This document shows positions 38,301-45,754 of a DNA stretch of 64,000 nucleotides, piece by piece. This DNA is from Lingula anatina (taxonomy: Eukaryota; Brachiopoda; Lingulata; Lingulida; Lingulidae). The translations under genes and the position numbers were made by a program. The notes under the pieces were generated by a model. That model was given only the letters and a program-made list of their open reading frames with translations, was not told the DNA's origin and made no database searches. Position 1 is the first letter of the stretch; each line of letters opens with the position of its first letter. The stretch covers positions 1-64,000 of the forward strand of contig NW_019775822.1 in assembly GCF_001039355.2 (NCBI RefSeq), in the 5' to 3' direction.

Positions 38301-39329
38301 AAGCCATATTTTAACTTTTTTTTCACTAAATGGCAGTCTTATCCCTGCATGGTTTAGTTGCTCAGGTCTGGTTCATGGTGTAAGCTGAAAGTTGTAAATA
38401 AATTGGTAATTCCAATCCTGGATTGTATGCTCCCTTCTGAGATGAGACTTATTTCCAGTTGTTAAAATTGAACTCCTTCAGAAATCTCAAGGATAAATTT
38501 TTTAACCAGCTGGGGTTATTTATTTATTTAGACTTTACTTTGACATCATTATTATTATTTTATTTGCCAAGTGATTAATTTTTTTAACAAATAGCCAATG
38601 AAATTGGAGTATTTTTGTTTGCCTACTGTACCAAAGACATTTTGTTTTTCTCAATTTCAAACTAAAGGATGTTTAACAATCAGATAATTATTTCTGGTGA
38701 TGTGTCAATTATTTGTGATGAGTCAAGCAGTGTTTTAACAGTCTGTGAAAAGTTTATGTCTAACTGGTCATTTACAACCCCCCTTGACAAGTTCTCCAAT
38801 ATATCTCATATCTACTGTAAAATGTAACAATATCAATTTGAAGAGACCTCAATAATATTCCGAATGATTTTAATGACCATCAATATATCAAGTTATGAAT
38901 AAAATCAAGAAAATTGTAATTCATAAATTATTTTTAAAGATAATTTTCTTCACTGAAATTCAGACTCTTCCCTGACTGCATGCAGTAATTCTTTGCATTT
39001 TCATAAAGTTTTTTTTTTTTTTCTTTTTTTAAATAATTTAAAATTTCTTGAAAAGGGCATGCTGGCTTGTGAGATAGGTTGTCCCTAAAAGACGAGAAAG
39101 ATGGATCACTGTGGAAATGATGCTACTTCCCATGGTCATATAAAAATTATGATTTCTTAGTCTCCTTGATTATCTTTCTACAATAAACTTATTTTTTCTC
39201 TCCTAGGTAACCAAGGTTGGCGTGTTCAGCTGTGGTCCACCAGGTCTCACCAAGGGTGTGGAGAAAGCCTGCATCGAGAGCAGCAAGCACTCTAAGGCCC
39301 TCTTTGAACACCACTATGAGAACTTTTAA
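9171..39329 (+). CDS. DUOX: Dual oxidase (DUOX), whole gene
   Basis: Membrane flavocytochrome that moves electrons from cytosolic NADPH through FAD and two hemes to O2, giving extracellular H2O2 under Ca2+ control. Coding exons follow canonical splice sites with consistent phases. Using one copy of each duplicated block, the product is about 1519 aa; human DUOX1/2 are about 1550. Domain order is signal peptide, peroxidase-like domain (about 35-590), first membrane segment, linker, EF-hands (849-860 and 885-896, then a degenerate third), six-helix NOX heme domain, FAD site and NADPH site, ending in the NOX-type C-terminus HHYENF and a TAA stop at 39327-39329. The neighbour CREBZF converges on it from the right. 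Two exon blocks are present twice (see separate entries), so the literal sequence has no single continuous reading frame if all exons are joined. Confidence 0.97.
11506..11606. mobile_element. Lone arm of foldback element in DUOX intron 3
   Basis: Begins GGGCCCATTCCCATAGGC and continues with motifs parallel to the left arm of the 4809-5072 element (GGTCTGxxTAGATC, CCAACTCTG, GAGTGCAATTAGCCTTACTGAATG). I see no matching right arm downstream, so it looks like a half element or solo arm. Confidence 0.55.
13103..13177. repeat. (TG)n microsatellite in DUOX intron 6
   Basis: TG repeat with occasional CG and CA interruptions starting about 30 bp after the exon 6 donor. Confidence 0.9.
17130..19023 (+). 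CDS. DUOX: DUOX exons 8-11, copy 1
   Basis: Exons: 17130-17226, 17708-17786, 18149-18251, 18830-19023 (473 nt). They encode the C-terminal part of the peroxidase-like domain, including [30 protein letters not shown] and the strongly conserved [10 protein letters not shown] and [11 protein letters not shown]. Entry phase is 1 and exit phase 0, matching exon 7 before and exon 12 after. For exon 11 the acceptor is CACTTCCAG (ends 18829); the earlier CTGTAG at 18780 would run into a stop. Copy 1 carries Lys in SYKGAL and Val in HDVVVQ, and ends [17 protein letters not shown]. Confidence 0.85.
17201..17480 (+). repeat. 39-nt minisatellite founded on DUOX exon 8 splice donor, copy 1
   Basis: The last 26 nt of exon 8 plus the first 13 nt of the intron (CTTATACCTCCAGGCTTATA through GACAAGGTC) form a unit repeated about seven times into the intron. 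Further donor-like GGT or AGGTAA sequences occur at 17344, 17389 and 17429; other units have lost the GT. Read through in the exon frame, the first repeat meets TAA just after the normal donor. Confidence 0.88.
19585..19585. other. Single N at block A junction
   Basis: An undetermined base lies between the two copies of block A. It likely marks a joined contig end. Confidence 0.95.
20321..22159 (+). CDS. DUOX: DUOX exons 8-11, copy 2
   Basis: Exons: 20321-20417, 20834-20912, 21269-21371, 21966-22159, the same lengths (97, 79, 103, 194) and phases as copy 1. All reading frames are intact. Exons 8 and 9 differ only silently from copy 1. In exons 10-11 I count seven replacements: K to H (SYHGAL), V to L (HDLVVQ), S to R, G to N, E to N, E to Q and Q to E near the exon end ([17 protein letters not shown]). 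Because 473 is not a multiple of 3, copies 1 and 2 cannot both be included in one mRNA without a frameshift. Confidence 0.85.
20392..20595 (+). repeat. 39-nt splice-donor minisatellite, copy 2
   Basis: Same exon 8 donor repeat as at 17201-17480 but with fewer and differently ordered units (about five). The array has therefore changed in copy number since the two blocks diverged. Confidence 0.85.
22732..23925 (+). CDS. DUOX: DUOX exons 12-14: end of peroxidase domain and start of first membrane helix
   Basis: Exons: 22732-22910, 23356-23474, 23788-23925. Encoded landmarks are [51 protein letters not shown] and GDPCP, all typical of the DUOX ectodomain end. Exon 14 runs into hydrophobic [13 protein letters not shown], which with exon 15 (CILVAYLIY) makes the DUOX-specific first transmembrane segment. 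Phases link cleanly (0 in, 2, 1, 1 out). Confidence 0.93.
23919..24060 (+). repeat. 42-nt minisatellite founded on DUOX exon 14 splice donor
   Basis: Units start exactly at 23919, 23961, 24003 and 24045 (last partial). Each begins CCATTCTGTGAGT or a close variant, that is the last 7 nt of exon 14 (CCATTCT) plus the 5' splice site, followed by AGGGGTGTCACC. Units 2 and 3 keep a GTGAGT or GTGGGT donor-like site; unit 4 has GTGAGG. Confidence 0.92.
24284..25526 (+). CDS. DUOX: DUOX exons 15-17: juxtamembrane and intracellular linker
   Basis: Exons: 24284-24406, 24521-24726, 25341-25526. The segment starts with the rest of the first transmembrane helix and a basic stop-transfer patch ([12 protein letters not shown]). 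It continues into the cytosolic linker with a PH-like fold known in DUOX ([37 protein letters not shown]), then [18 protein letters not shown] and a helix rich in K, R, Q ([17 protein letters not shown]). Exit phase is 0 at GCAGAG, feeding exon 18. Confidence 0.92.
25908..29783 (+). CDS. DUOX: DUOX exons 18-26, copy 1: EF-hands and NOX helices
   Basis: Exons: 25908-25997, 26306-26441, 26737-26830, 27079-27254, 27521-27551, 27928-28121, 28365-28595, 29159-29249, 29734-29783 (1093 nt). Two canonical EF-hand loops are [12 protein letters not shown] and [12 protein letters not shown]; a third ([14 protein letters not shown]) lacks several Ca2+ ligands. The NOX part starts with [18 protein letters not shown]. 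It has the family signature [33 protein letters not shown], the helix-3 His in FHKVIAW and the two His of AHVVGHALN. Entry phase is 0 and exit phase 1. Confidence 0.92.
26255..26291 (+). repeat. (TTTA)n next to exon 19 acceptor
   Basis: The tetranucleotide array lies about 10 bp before the exon 19 acceptor (TTTTTCAG), so it makes up much of the pyrimidine tract. The same array in copy 2 (30655-30682) is shorter. Confidence 0.9.
27875..27923 (+). repeat. (TTTA)n next to exon 23 acceptor
   Basis: About 11 units directly abut the acceptor ATTGTAG of exon 23. The copy 2 array (about 32280-32314) has fewer units. Confidence 0.9.
29933..29933. other. Single N at block B junction
   Basis: An undetermined base lies exactly at the end of copy 1 homology and about 12 bp before copy 2 homology starts. 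It reads as a contig join. Confidence 0.95.
29946..34187. repeat. Tandem block B, copy 2
   Basis: Second copy of the exon 18-26 block, continuing without break into exon 27 of the unique 3' half. Intron differences are substitutions, microsatellite length changes and a few larger indels. All coding differences I could find are silent. Confidence 0.93.
30294..33994 (+). CDS. DUOX: DUOX exons 18-26, copy 2
   Basis: Exons: 30294-30383, 30698-30833, 31129-31222, 31480-31655, 31924-31954, 32320-32513, 32760-32990, 33555-33645, 33945-33994. Lengths and phases are identical to copy 1. Base changes fall at synonymous positions (for example CCA/CCG, GAT/GAC, CGT/CGC), and the encoded protein appears identical. 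Exon 24 here uses the acceptor TTTTCAAG where copy 1 has TTTTCCAG. Since 1093 is not a multiple of 3, joining exon 26 of copy 1 to exon 18 of copy 2 would shift the frame. Confidence 0.92.
34385..39329 (+). CDS. DUOX: DUOX exons 27-32: last NOX helices, FAD and NADPH domains
   Basis: Exons: 34385-34666, 35032-35261, 35635-35799, 36575-36730, 37405-37530, 39207-39329. Exon 27 holds helices 4-6 with the helix-5 heme histidines in [18 protein letters not shown]. Exon 28 carries the FAD motif HPFTLTSAP within [13 protein letters not shown]. Exon 29 has the nucleotide site [13 protein letters not shown]. Exons 30-31 give [15 protein letters not shown] and [13 protein letters not shown]. Exon 32 gives [19 protein letters not shown] and the C-terminal HHYENF with stop TAA at 39327-39329. 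All are NOX/DUOX dehydrogenase hallmarks and intact. Confidence 0.95.
36282..36308. repeat. Poly-C/poly-A run in DUOX intron 29
   Basis: A C run followed by about 20 A. The same C-then-A arrangement recurs at about 50791-50820. Simple sequence only. Confidence 0.75.
38038..38046 (+). CDS. DUOX: Possible 9-nt DUOX microexon
   Basis: The sequence ATTTTAG|GAACCTGAG|GTAAGT gives a 9-nt candidate exon (Glu-Pro-Glu) in phase 0 between exon 31 (phase 0 out) and exon 32 (phase 0 in). Inclusion would extend the short loop between QETSK and [10 protein letters not shown], a position where DUOX proteins vary in length; human DUOX1 has one residue more there than this gene without the microexon. The donor is strong but the pyrimidine tract is weak. 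It could be chance. Confidence 0.35.
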
Positions 39330-40795
39330 TGCTGGCATCCCCAGGGAAATATGCTCCTCCATATATGGGTGACATCAGGAGGAAAATCTGTGGAATTTGC
39401 AGCAAAAGAAGAATATACCTTGAGTCAAAAAATTAATTTAAACATGACACTATTATACAATTAACAAAGGAGTTATACTTTTGATTTCAAACCAACAGAA
39501 TACTGGAAAATAAGAGTAGTCTTCATGTCAGTCTTGCGGATCCAGTATTTTTGGACCAGCTAGATCAGTATGTAAGGTGCATTTCCAGTAAAGTTGGTAG
39601 AGTTTAACTTAGTACCTGGACCATGCTGTCATAACAGATAGGTATCATTGTGGTTTTAAACCAAGAGCTGAAATTAATCCTCATGTTCTTGCGAGTGTCA
39701 GATGTTTAGTTGATGCAACTCAATATGTGACAGTGCTAAATAAATTGGCTAAAACAGGACTGTGAACCACCCTTCACTTGCATACAAGAAGGCTAGGTGG
39801 TTTGCCTGCAGTAATCTGGGATGTTCTGATTTGAAAGTAGAGACCTCTTTGTTAAAACTTTGTTAAAACTTAGGCTTCTAAGCATTTACTGGAATTTTAA
39901 AATGCATCATTGGGCGAGAATAATAATCCAGACTTTTCTTCTTCCATATTTAAAATTTTATTTTGATCAAGAATTTTATCTTTGTAAATCCATTTAACTC
40001 ATATATTTTAAAAAGGAGCTTCCAAGTGCTTAGGGTTATGAATATTTTGGGATTTATACATCTAAGAAAGTAAAGTTCTGCGCTTCTGTAAGGCATTGAT
40101 ATGATGTCATTAATTTAGTGACTTTAATCTCAGTTTTAGTTAAACATTTTTACGAATTTCACAATGGGATGACAACCCCTCAAACATCCTTACCAACATT
40201 GGGAGGGGTGCCAGTGACTTTATATAAGCTTATATAAATGCCATCCTTCAGAGTAAGTTGAGACTTTTATTAGGTCTTTTGTGCCATGGTAACCAGTTGA
40301 TAGCATCATTATTTAGGTTTTTAATTGTTGAATTGTGTCAAGAATACACCTCTTTAAGCGTTTCTTTTCCCAATATTGTTTGATTATGCATTTAACAAGG
40401 GTTGACCCTTGAATCCACATTTCCCAGACTGTAAAATGTACATCTCAAATGGTGTAAGAGTGAAAACTTAGTGTAGCCTCTTTTTGGTTGGTGTGCATCA
40501 CTTTCCCCACTTTCTGGTCAACTCTAAATTTATCCATTCATTTATAGCAAGCTTTCTTCAAGGCACATGGATATTTGTTATGAATAGGGATTACAGGGAC
40601 TAAACATATCCAGTGTTATTTAAAAAACAAAACTTAAAAATATGTACATCAAACAAAAGTAGATTGAATTACTGAAGCAAAAAAATTACTAGGAAAGGAT
40701 CCGACTTCTTATTATAATTTTTTTTTTTTTTTGAAGGCTGAGATGATCTCCTGTGCCTTGAAGCATAAACTTGCACACCAGAATAATGAAATAAA
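39330..40795 (+). other. DUOX 3' UTR with poly(A) signals
   Basis: No coding frame is visible. An AATAAA occurs near 39739 (early) and at 40790-40795 (late), the latter 40 bp from the minus-strand signal of CREBZF. Which one is used cannot be told from sequence. Confidence 0.5.
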
Positions 40796-40833
40796 ATCAA
40801 CAACACCTTGAATTGTTTTCAAACAAAAATTTG

Positions 40834-40839
40834 TTTATT
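40834..40839 (-). terminator. Candidate CREBZF poly(A) signal
   Basis: TTTATT on the plus strand reads AATAAA on the minus strand. It would give CREBZF a 3' UTR of roughly 3 kb. Intermediate signals may exist. Confidence 0.35.
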
Positions 40840-43816
40840 GAACTGAGAGAATATCATCCATTGTTTCCTTCAAACTTATTTCAAAAACTGCCTTCCAAAG
40901 TTTTCCACTTACATGCAGATTACGTTAATTCCATCTCAAAATGCTCCATTACATATTCAACAAGCCTTGAATAATCTTATGAAATATGTACAACATAAAC
41001 TGATGGCAAAGAAGATGCCAAGAACTTGCTTCTCTCATATCTAGATTACAAAGTGGGCCCCTTTTATTACAAATATCCAGTTTTGACCGAACTGTGGTAC
41101 TACTGAACACTTTATCCAAAATTTTATTTCAAAAACTTAACATAGAAATGTTGAACCTATATTCGTTATCAACATGTAATATTACAATTGAATTTTTTGG
41201 TAAAGAACCTTTTCTGTTTACTTAAATCTTTCCACCTTGCACATTTATCAATGCATTTCATCTTCATTCTCAACATTTTAATTAGAGGAGAAACAAATTC
41301 TCGGTTCATTGTTGTATCCTAAAAATTGTATCAGAGTTATATTCAAATCAAAAGATGTTTTAAAGTTCTGTTTGGAAATCTTTTTCTAACTTCACAAACA
41401 AATATATAAAGAACATCATGCATTCATTAAGAATTTTTTTTCATGCAGCATTTTCTTTAGAAATACAAAAGGGATCAACTACAATATATACAACAACTAC
41501 AATATATGCACAAGATAGTGATAAAAACTGTTACACTGACAACAATATTTCAATCACTTCCATTTTTGAGGCCATGCTTATCAAGTAGATTCAAAACTCT
41601 AACATTTTTTTTTATAAATCTTCCAACTTATAAATTTAAAACTGTTTGGATTTGACTTGGCATTTCAACAAAAGTGGAGTAGTTGGCAAAATTATCCTCA
41701 GTGTATTATCTACTAAATAAACCACACGAATGTTTGACTGAAGAACATTGAAGTGAAACTTGATACCATTTTGCTTTGCATTTTTCCGTTTGGTTTAATC
41801 AAAATAAATTGTCATTGTAACTTAGCAGGATTAAATAATTTAACAGTAGTTTGCCCATCCCTTCAACCAAATGAATTTTTTTTTTTGGGGGGGGGGGGGG
41901 CTTAATAATAACACCTTCCAAAGAGTCTACCCATCTGAAGAATCACTATCACTGCCCAAAGTTCACTCATTCAGGTGTTTTTCAGGTGCTATGAATTTGG
42001 TGCCTTCTGCTTAACCATCCTTCCTCCTTGCATGCTCCATACCTTGTCTACGGAACATATTCAAAAATGAACAAATATCACACTTAAAAAAAGAAATTCA
42101 ACTTCCAATTCAAAAGAAGTTCAAGAGTTACTCTTAGATTCACATAAAGATTCTTAGAAAAGATTCAGGCAAAACATGTTACTTTAATTTCTTACACAAT
42201 TACTTTAGGTATCAATTTAATAATAAAAAAATTTAACACTACAAGCAGGACACTTGACAAATGATGTCATGCTTTTCACCGCGTGTCACCAAATTCATAC
42301 CACAACATGATTTTAAACATTCTGCTGGCGGGGTCTTTTCTCCAGTGATGGAACGCTCTGAAAAACACACTTAATTTTGCTGCAATTTTAGCAGCATTAG
42401 AACAGAATGAATATTTATAATAATGATAATAAATAAATAATAATAAAATAAGAGATTTCATCAACTTTGCCATCATCTTTGCATATTTCCAATAAACTAC
42501 AGTAATATACATGCCATAGTGCACAAGCAAAACTATGCTTAACATAATTTTTTCATTTTTTTTTTTCATTATTAATCTAAAATCAACACTAAAACCTTCA
42601 ACACCTAACATTTCCACAACTTATGTACAGTTACCTTCGTCCTCAACTCTGCACTCATTTGCACCAAGGAGTTTCACATCCGGGTCAAAGTTCAGAGTTC
42701 ACTCTCAAGTAAAGTCTTTGTTGGTAAAGAAAAGAAAAACCTCATAACTACCATGTATTTCATTTCCCTCAAAATGCAAGTAAACGAAGATAATTCACCT
42801 TATCAACAAAGTCATCCAGTTCTACACAAGATGAAAACATTTTCATATTGACAAAATGTGACATATACACATAAAATTACGACAGTTTTGCTTTGTAGTC
42901 TACATTGCATTAATTCACAGTAATACATATAGTTTTTAAAATATTATTAAAATAATATTATTACTTTCCACTTATTTTTAAGACACTTCTTTTCTCCCTT
43001 TCTAGGAAACAACACAGAGATACATAATTTTCATAGCCTGAAAATATGAGACATTTACAAAATATACACTATAAGTCCTTGCTCAAACACCATTGAAACC
43101 AGTCAAATATTAAGTTTATCCAAGACAGCAACAAAGTGAGTACTCAAGATGGGAAACCCAACAAATTGAGATGTGAAATCTAAACTGGCTTAAAGGTTGT
43201 TGAGCAAGTACGCAAGCAGATATCAAAAATTTTGAGATACCTTACCAGATAATAAAAAGATAATCTGTGTCACTTCAGACCAAGGATGGGCTGCCATCTT
43301 TCAATCCAGGAACAGCTTTAAAACCTGCAGAAAAACTTTAAAATGAATTAGTGACTTAATCGCCTAACTAAATCTGAACTAAGAAGATGTAATCTTAACT
43401 AATAAGAATTACTATACAGTTACTCGTCTTCAAGTTTCATTTTCACAATTTTTTTCCTATACTCATTTTCAATTGTCTGATTCAGTGCTTATTTCAGTGC
43501 TGTTTTGCAGCTTTTTTTTTTTCAGTTTCAGTACTTATGTTTTCTGCATATAAATATATTTTTTTTTTTCTGTTCTTTCTACTTCACACAATAAAATGCT
43601 TTTTTTTGTTTGTTTGTTTTTTTCGTGTATTCTGAGGTAAATCGTTACTCCCTTCATGTCACACAGACATAAAACCCTGTTTGTCAACCACCGTCTACGT
43701 TTTTTTCCTGGCTCTGATCTCTTTGAACCAAGGGGTCACGATGACGCTTTGGGTTCTTCAACCTCGTCATAGCCTCATTGGGGCCAACTGTTTTCCATAA
43801 TTGTACAAAGTTGTGT
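40840..43816 (-). other. CREBZF 3' UTR or intergenic
   Basis: AT-rich sequence without a convincing exon on either strand. It contains a poly-T/poly-G run (41878-41900). It is likely a long 3' UTR, possibly with UTR introns, for the bZIP gene on the minus strand. The 113-codon minus frame at 42276-42617 shows no domain I recognise and has low-complexity composition. Confidence 0.45.
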
Positions 43817-44848
43817 TCACTCTCCGCTGGCCATTAAGGCACATTTTGGACAAAACTCAAGTGACACATTATCTTTGTCCACGTGAAGGCAAATCCCACC
43901 ACTAGGAGCCACAGTGCGAGCTCTCTTAGATGGTTTTCTATAGTCATGATCTAGGTTTGCTGCCCTTTTGGTTGTGAAAGAGGAGGTTAGCGTAACCCCT
44001 TTAACACTGTCCATGTTCTGTAAGATATTTGCCAGCACACTTTGATTTGCCAGCACATTTTTTAAGTATGCCACCTCTTCTTGTAAAGAAACATTGTCTT
44101 CGTCTAGTCTCTTTGACTTCAATATCAGGGCTTCGTTTTCTTTTCTCAGAGACTGCACTTCAGATTCAAGTCCTTGCATATAGGCTTTCTTCTTTTGTCG
44201 GTTAAGTTTGGCCATTTCGGCATTGTGGCGATTACGAGCAAGAATGTCAGGTATATTGGCCACATCAACAGGTTGTACTGGTGTGGCCTTTACCACTTGC
44301 ACCACTCTTGTATTAGAAGAAGTCCGTTTCGTGGTGACACTCAGGGCAGGCCTTTTCTCTGCTTTTCTTGGCATGATGGTGAATTTCGTACTAGTAACAG
44401 TTTTTTCAGATTTCTGCATCTGCTCGGGGACAATCCCAGATGCATCACACAAATACCCCAAGAAGTCTTCATCAACTTTGGTCTCTTCTGTGTCACTCAA
44501 ATTGTTACCCTTTTCAGTTTCAATAGAAGCGTTCTCTGGTGCATCAGGTAACATGTGCAGTAGGTGACTGTCGTCTTCTTGGACTAAATCATCAAAAGTA
44601 ATACTTGTCTCTAACTCAGGGAAAAGTTGCGAGGACTGCTCAGTGTCTAAATCCTCCATAAATCCTGTATCTGTGCTTGAGGAATAACTTCCCGCTGGAC
44701 TCCCGAGGCTGTACTTGTCGTCACAGTCCAGGCTGTAGGCTGGAGAAAGCATCGGGTCGGCGCCTCTGTCTACGTTGACGGCCTTCAAGACTTCTTCAAG
44801 TTGGCTATCAACATCAACAAAGGCATGGGTAACATCAATGTCTTCCAT
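43817..44848 (-). CDS. CREBZF: CREBZF/Zhangfei-like bZIP transcription factor
   Basis: Intronless 343-aa frame. In vertebrates CREBZF is an ATF-family bZIP protein that binds the co-regulator HCF-1 and modulates stress and metabolic transcription; the fly relative is REPTOR-BP. The N-terminal two thirds is acidic and Ser/Asp rich (transactivation-like). The bZIP spans about 206-275: NAEMAKLNRQKKK basic region, then heptads LESEVQSL, LILKSKRL, VSLQEEV and YLKNVL. The basic region departs from the usual NxxAAxxxR form, as in CREBZF. An HCF-binding tetrapeptide DHDY is at 300-303. The C-terminus SGGICLHVDKDNVSLEFC closely matches human CREBZF. XBP1 was considered and rejected. Confidence 0.9.
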   Translation of the reverse strand: MEDIDVTHAFVDVDSQLEEVLKAVNVDRGADPMLSPAYSLDCDDKYSLGSPAGSYSSSTDTGFMEDLDTEQSSQLFPELETSITFDDLVQEDDSHLLHMLPDAPENASIETEKGNNLSDTEETKVDEDFLGYLCDASGIVPEQMQKSEKTVTSTKFTIMPRKAEKRPALSVTTKRTSSNTRVVQVVKATPVQPVDVANIPDILARNRHNAEMAKLNRQKKKAYMQGLESEVQSLRKENEALILKSKRLDEDNVSLQEEVAYLKNVLANQSVLANILQNMDSVKGVTLTSSFTTKRAANLDHDYRKPSKRARTVAPSGGICLHVDKDNVSLEFCPKCALMASGE

Positions 44849-45754
44849 ATCAACAAGTTGTTACAACAAATAAAAATTTTGCGTACAACTTTAAAGCACT
44901 CGACCTGACGTTTTACTATAAAGGTTCGGGTAACAAAAGTCTGCAGTGCTGTATATTGTTTTTTTCACGAAATGTACCCGTAAGTTCTGACTGTTAATTA
45001 AGACAGTATAAATTTCTTACTTTTGACTGTTCGACGTCAAATTAGTCTACTGCAACGGTCGCTATTCTGACATCAATCCGACAGAAATATGAGCCAATAT
45101 GCGACAGATTTTTTCACAAATTGTTACAGTTAAGGTGTATTACCTCTTTTAACAAGCTCCTCCGCTGTTGCCTTACAAATGTCAATAAGAAACGATCTCA
45201 ACCTTCCTCACACTTCCAAGTAAAAATGCTGAGCTAGACAAACGTGAGTAAAACGTTTGGAACACGAGATTGGATGAATGGAGTCACATGGTTCAAATTA
45301 TGCTCACTGATTGGATAGCTATTTTTAACCATGATATCATTGCAATCACCTGCCCGACGTTCATGAAACGTAAGGCGGCTTGCAGTTTTGATTCATACGC
45401 TGTGTGGGAATATTTGTCTACTCTTTTATCAAAGAAAGGGCCCCACATTGAAAGGCCGTGGCAATTTGCTGATAGACTATCAACACAAAAGCAAAAGCTA
45501 TGTAATAAAACATCTGAATAGCCTAAACAGTTGGAATACGCTTATATCTGGCGGAAGAATCGATATGTAGTACCGATTTTATGCGGGATCAAAAGATGTT
45601 CTTTAAAAAAAAATCCCTATTTTTGTGGAAAGTGGTCATATAAATAATTATTTTAAATAAAAACAATGGTAATTTTTCATAAGATAAAAATTATCTCGTG
45701 AATTGTAAAATGCGGCCCTGCTCTCTCATATCAGGAAACGAAGGAAACGTCAAC
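44849..45754. promoter_or_regulatory. Shared divergent promoter region, CREBZF / UBE2Z
   Basis: The two start codons are 906 bp apart and point away from each other, so this segment must hold both promoters and 5' UTRs. Visible motifs are CCAAT at 45094-45098 and inverted CCAAT (ATTGG) at 45269-45273 and 45310-45314. No TATA box is obvious near either start. CCAAT boxes are common in bidirectional promoters; use here is inferred. Confidence 0.45.

Noticed and set aside
44174-44567. Two plus-strand frames of 119-125 codons
   Set aside because: They are antisense shadows of the CREBZF coding exon.
43817-44848. Minus-strand bZIP gene as XBP1
   Set aside because: The C-terminal CLHVDKDNVSLEFC box, the DHDY motif and the LNRQKKK basic region match CREBZF, and I see no IRE1-type paired hairpins after the zipper.
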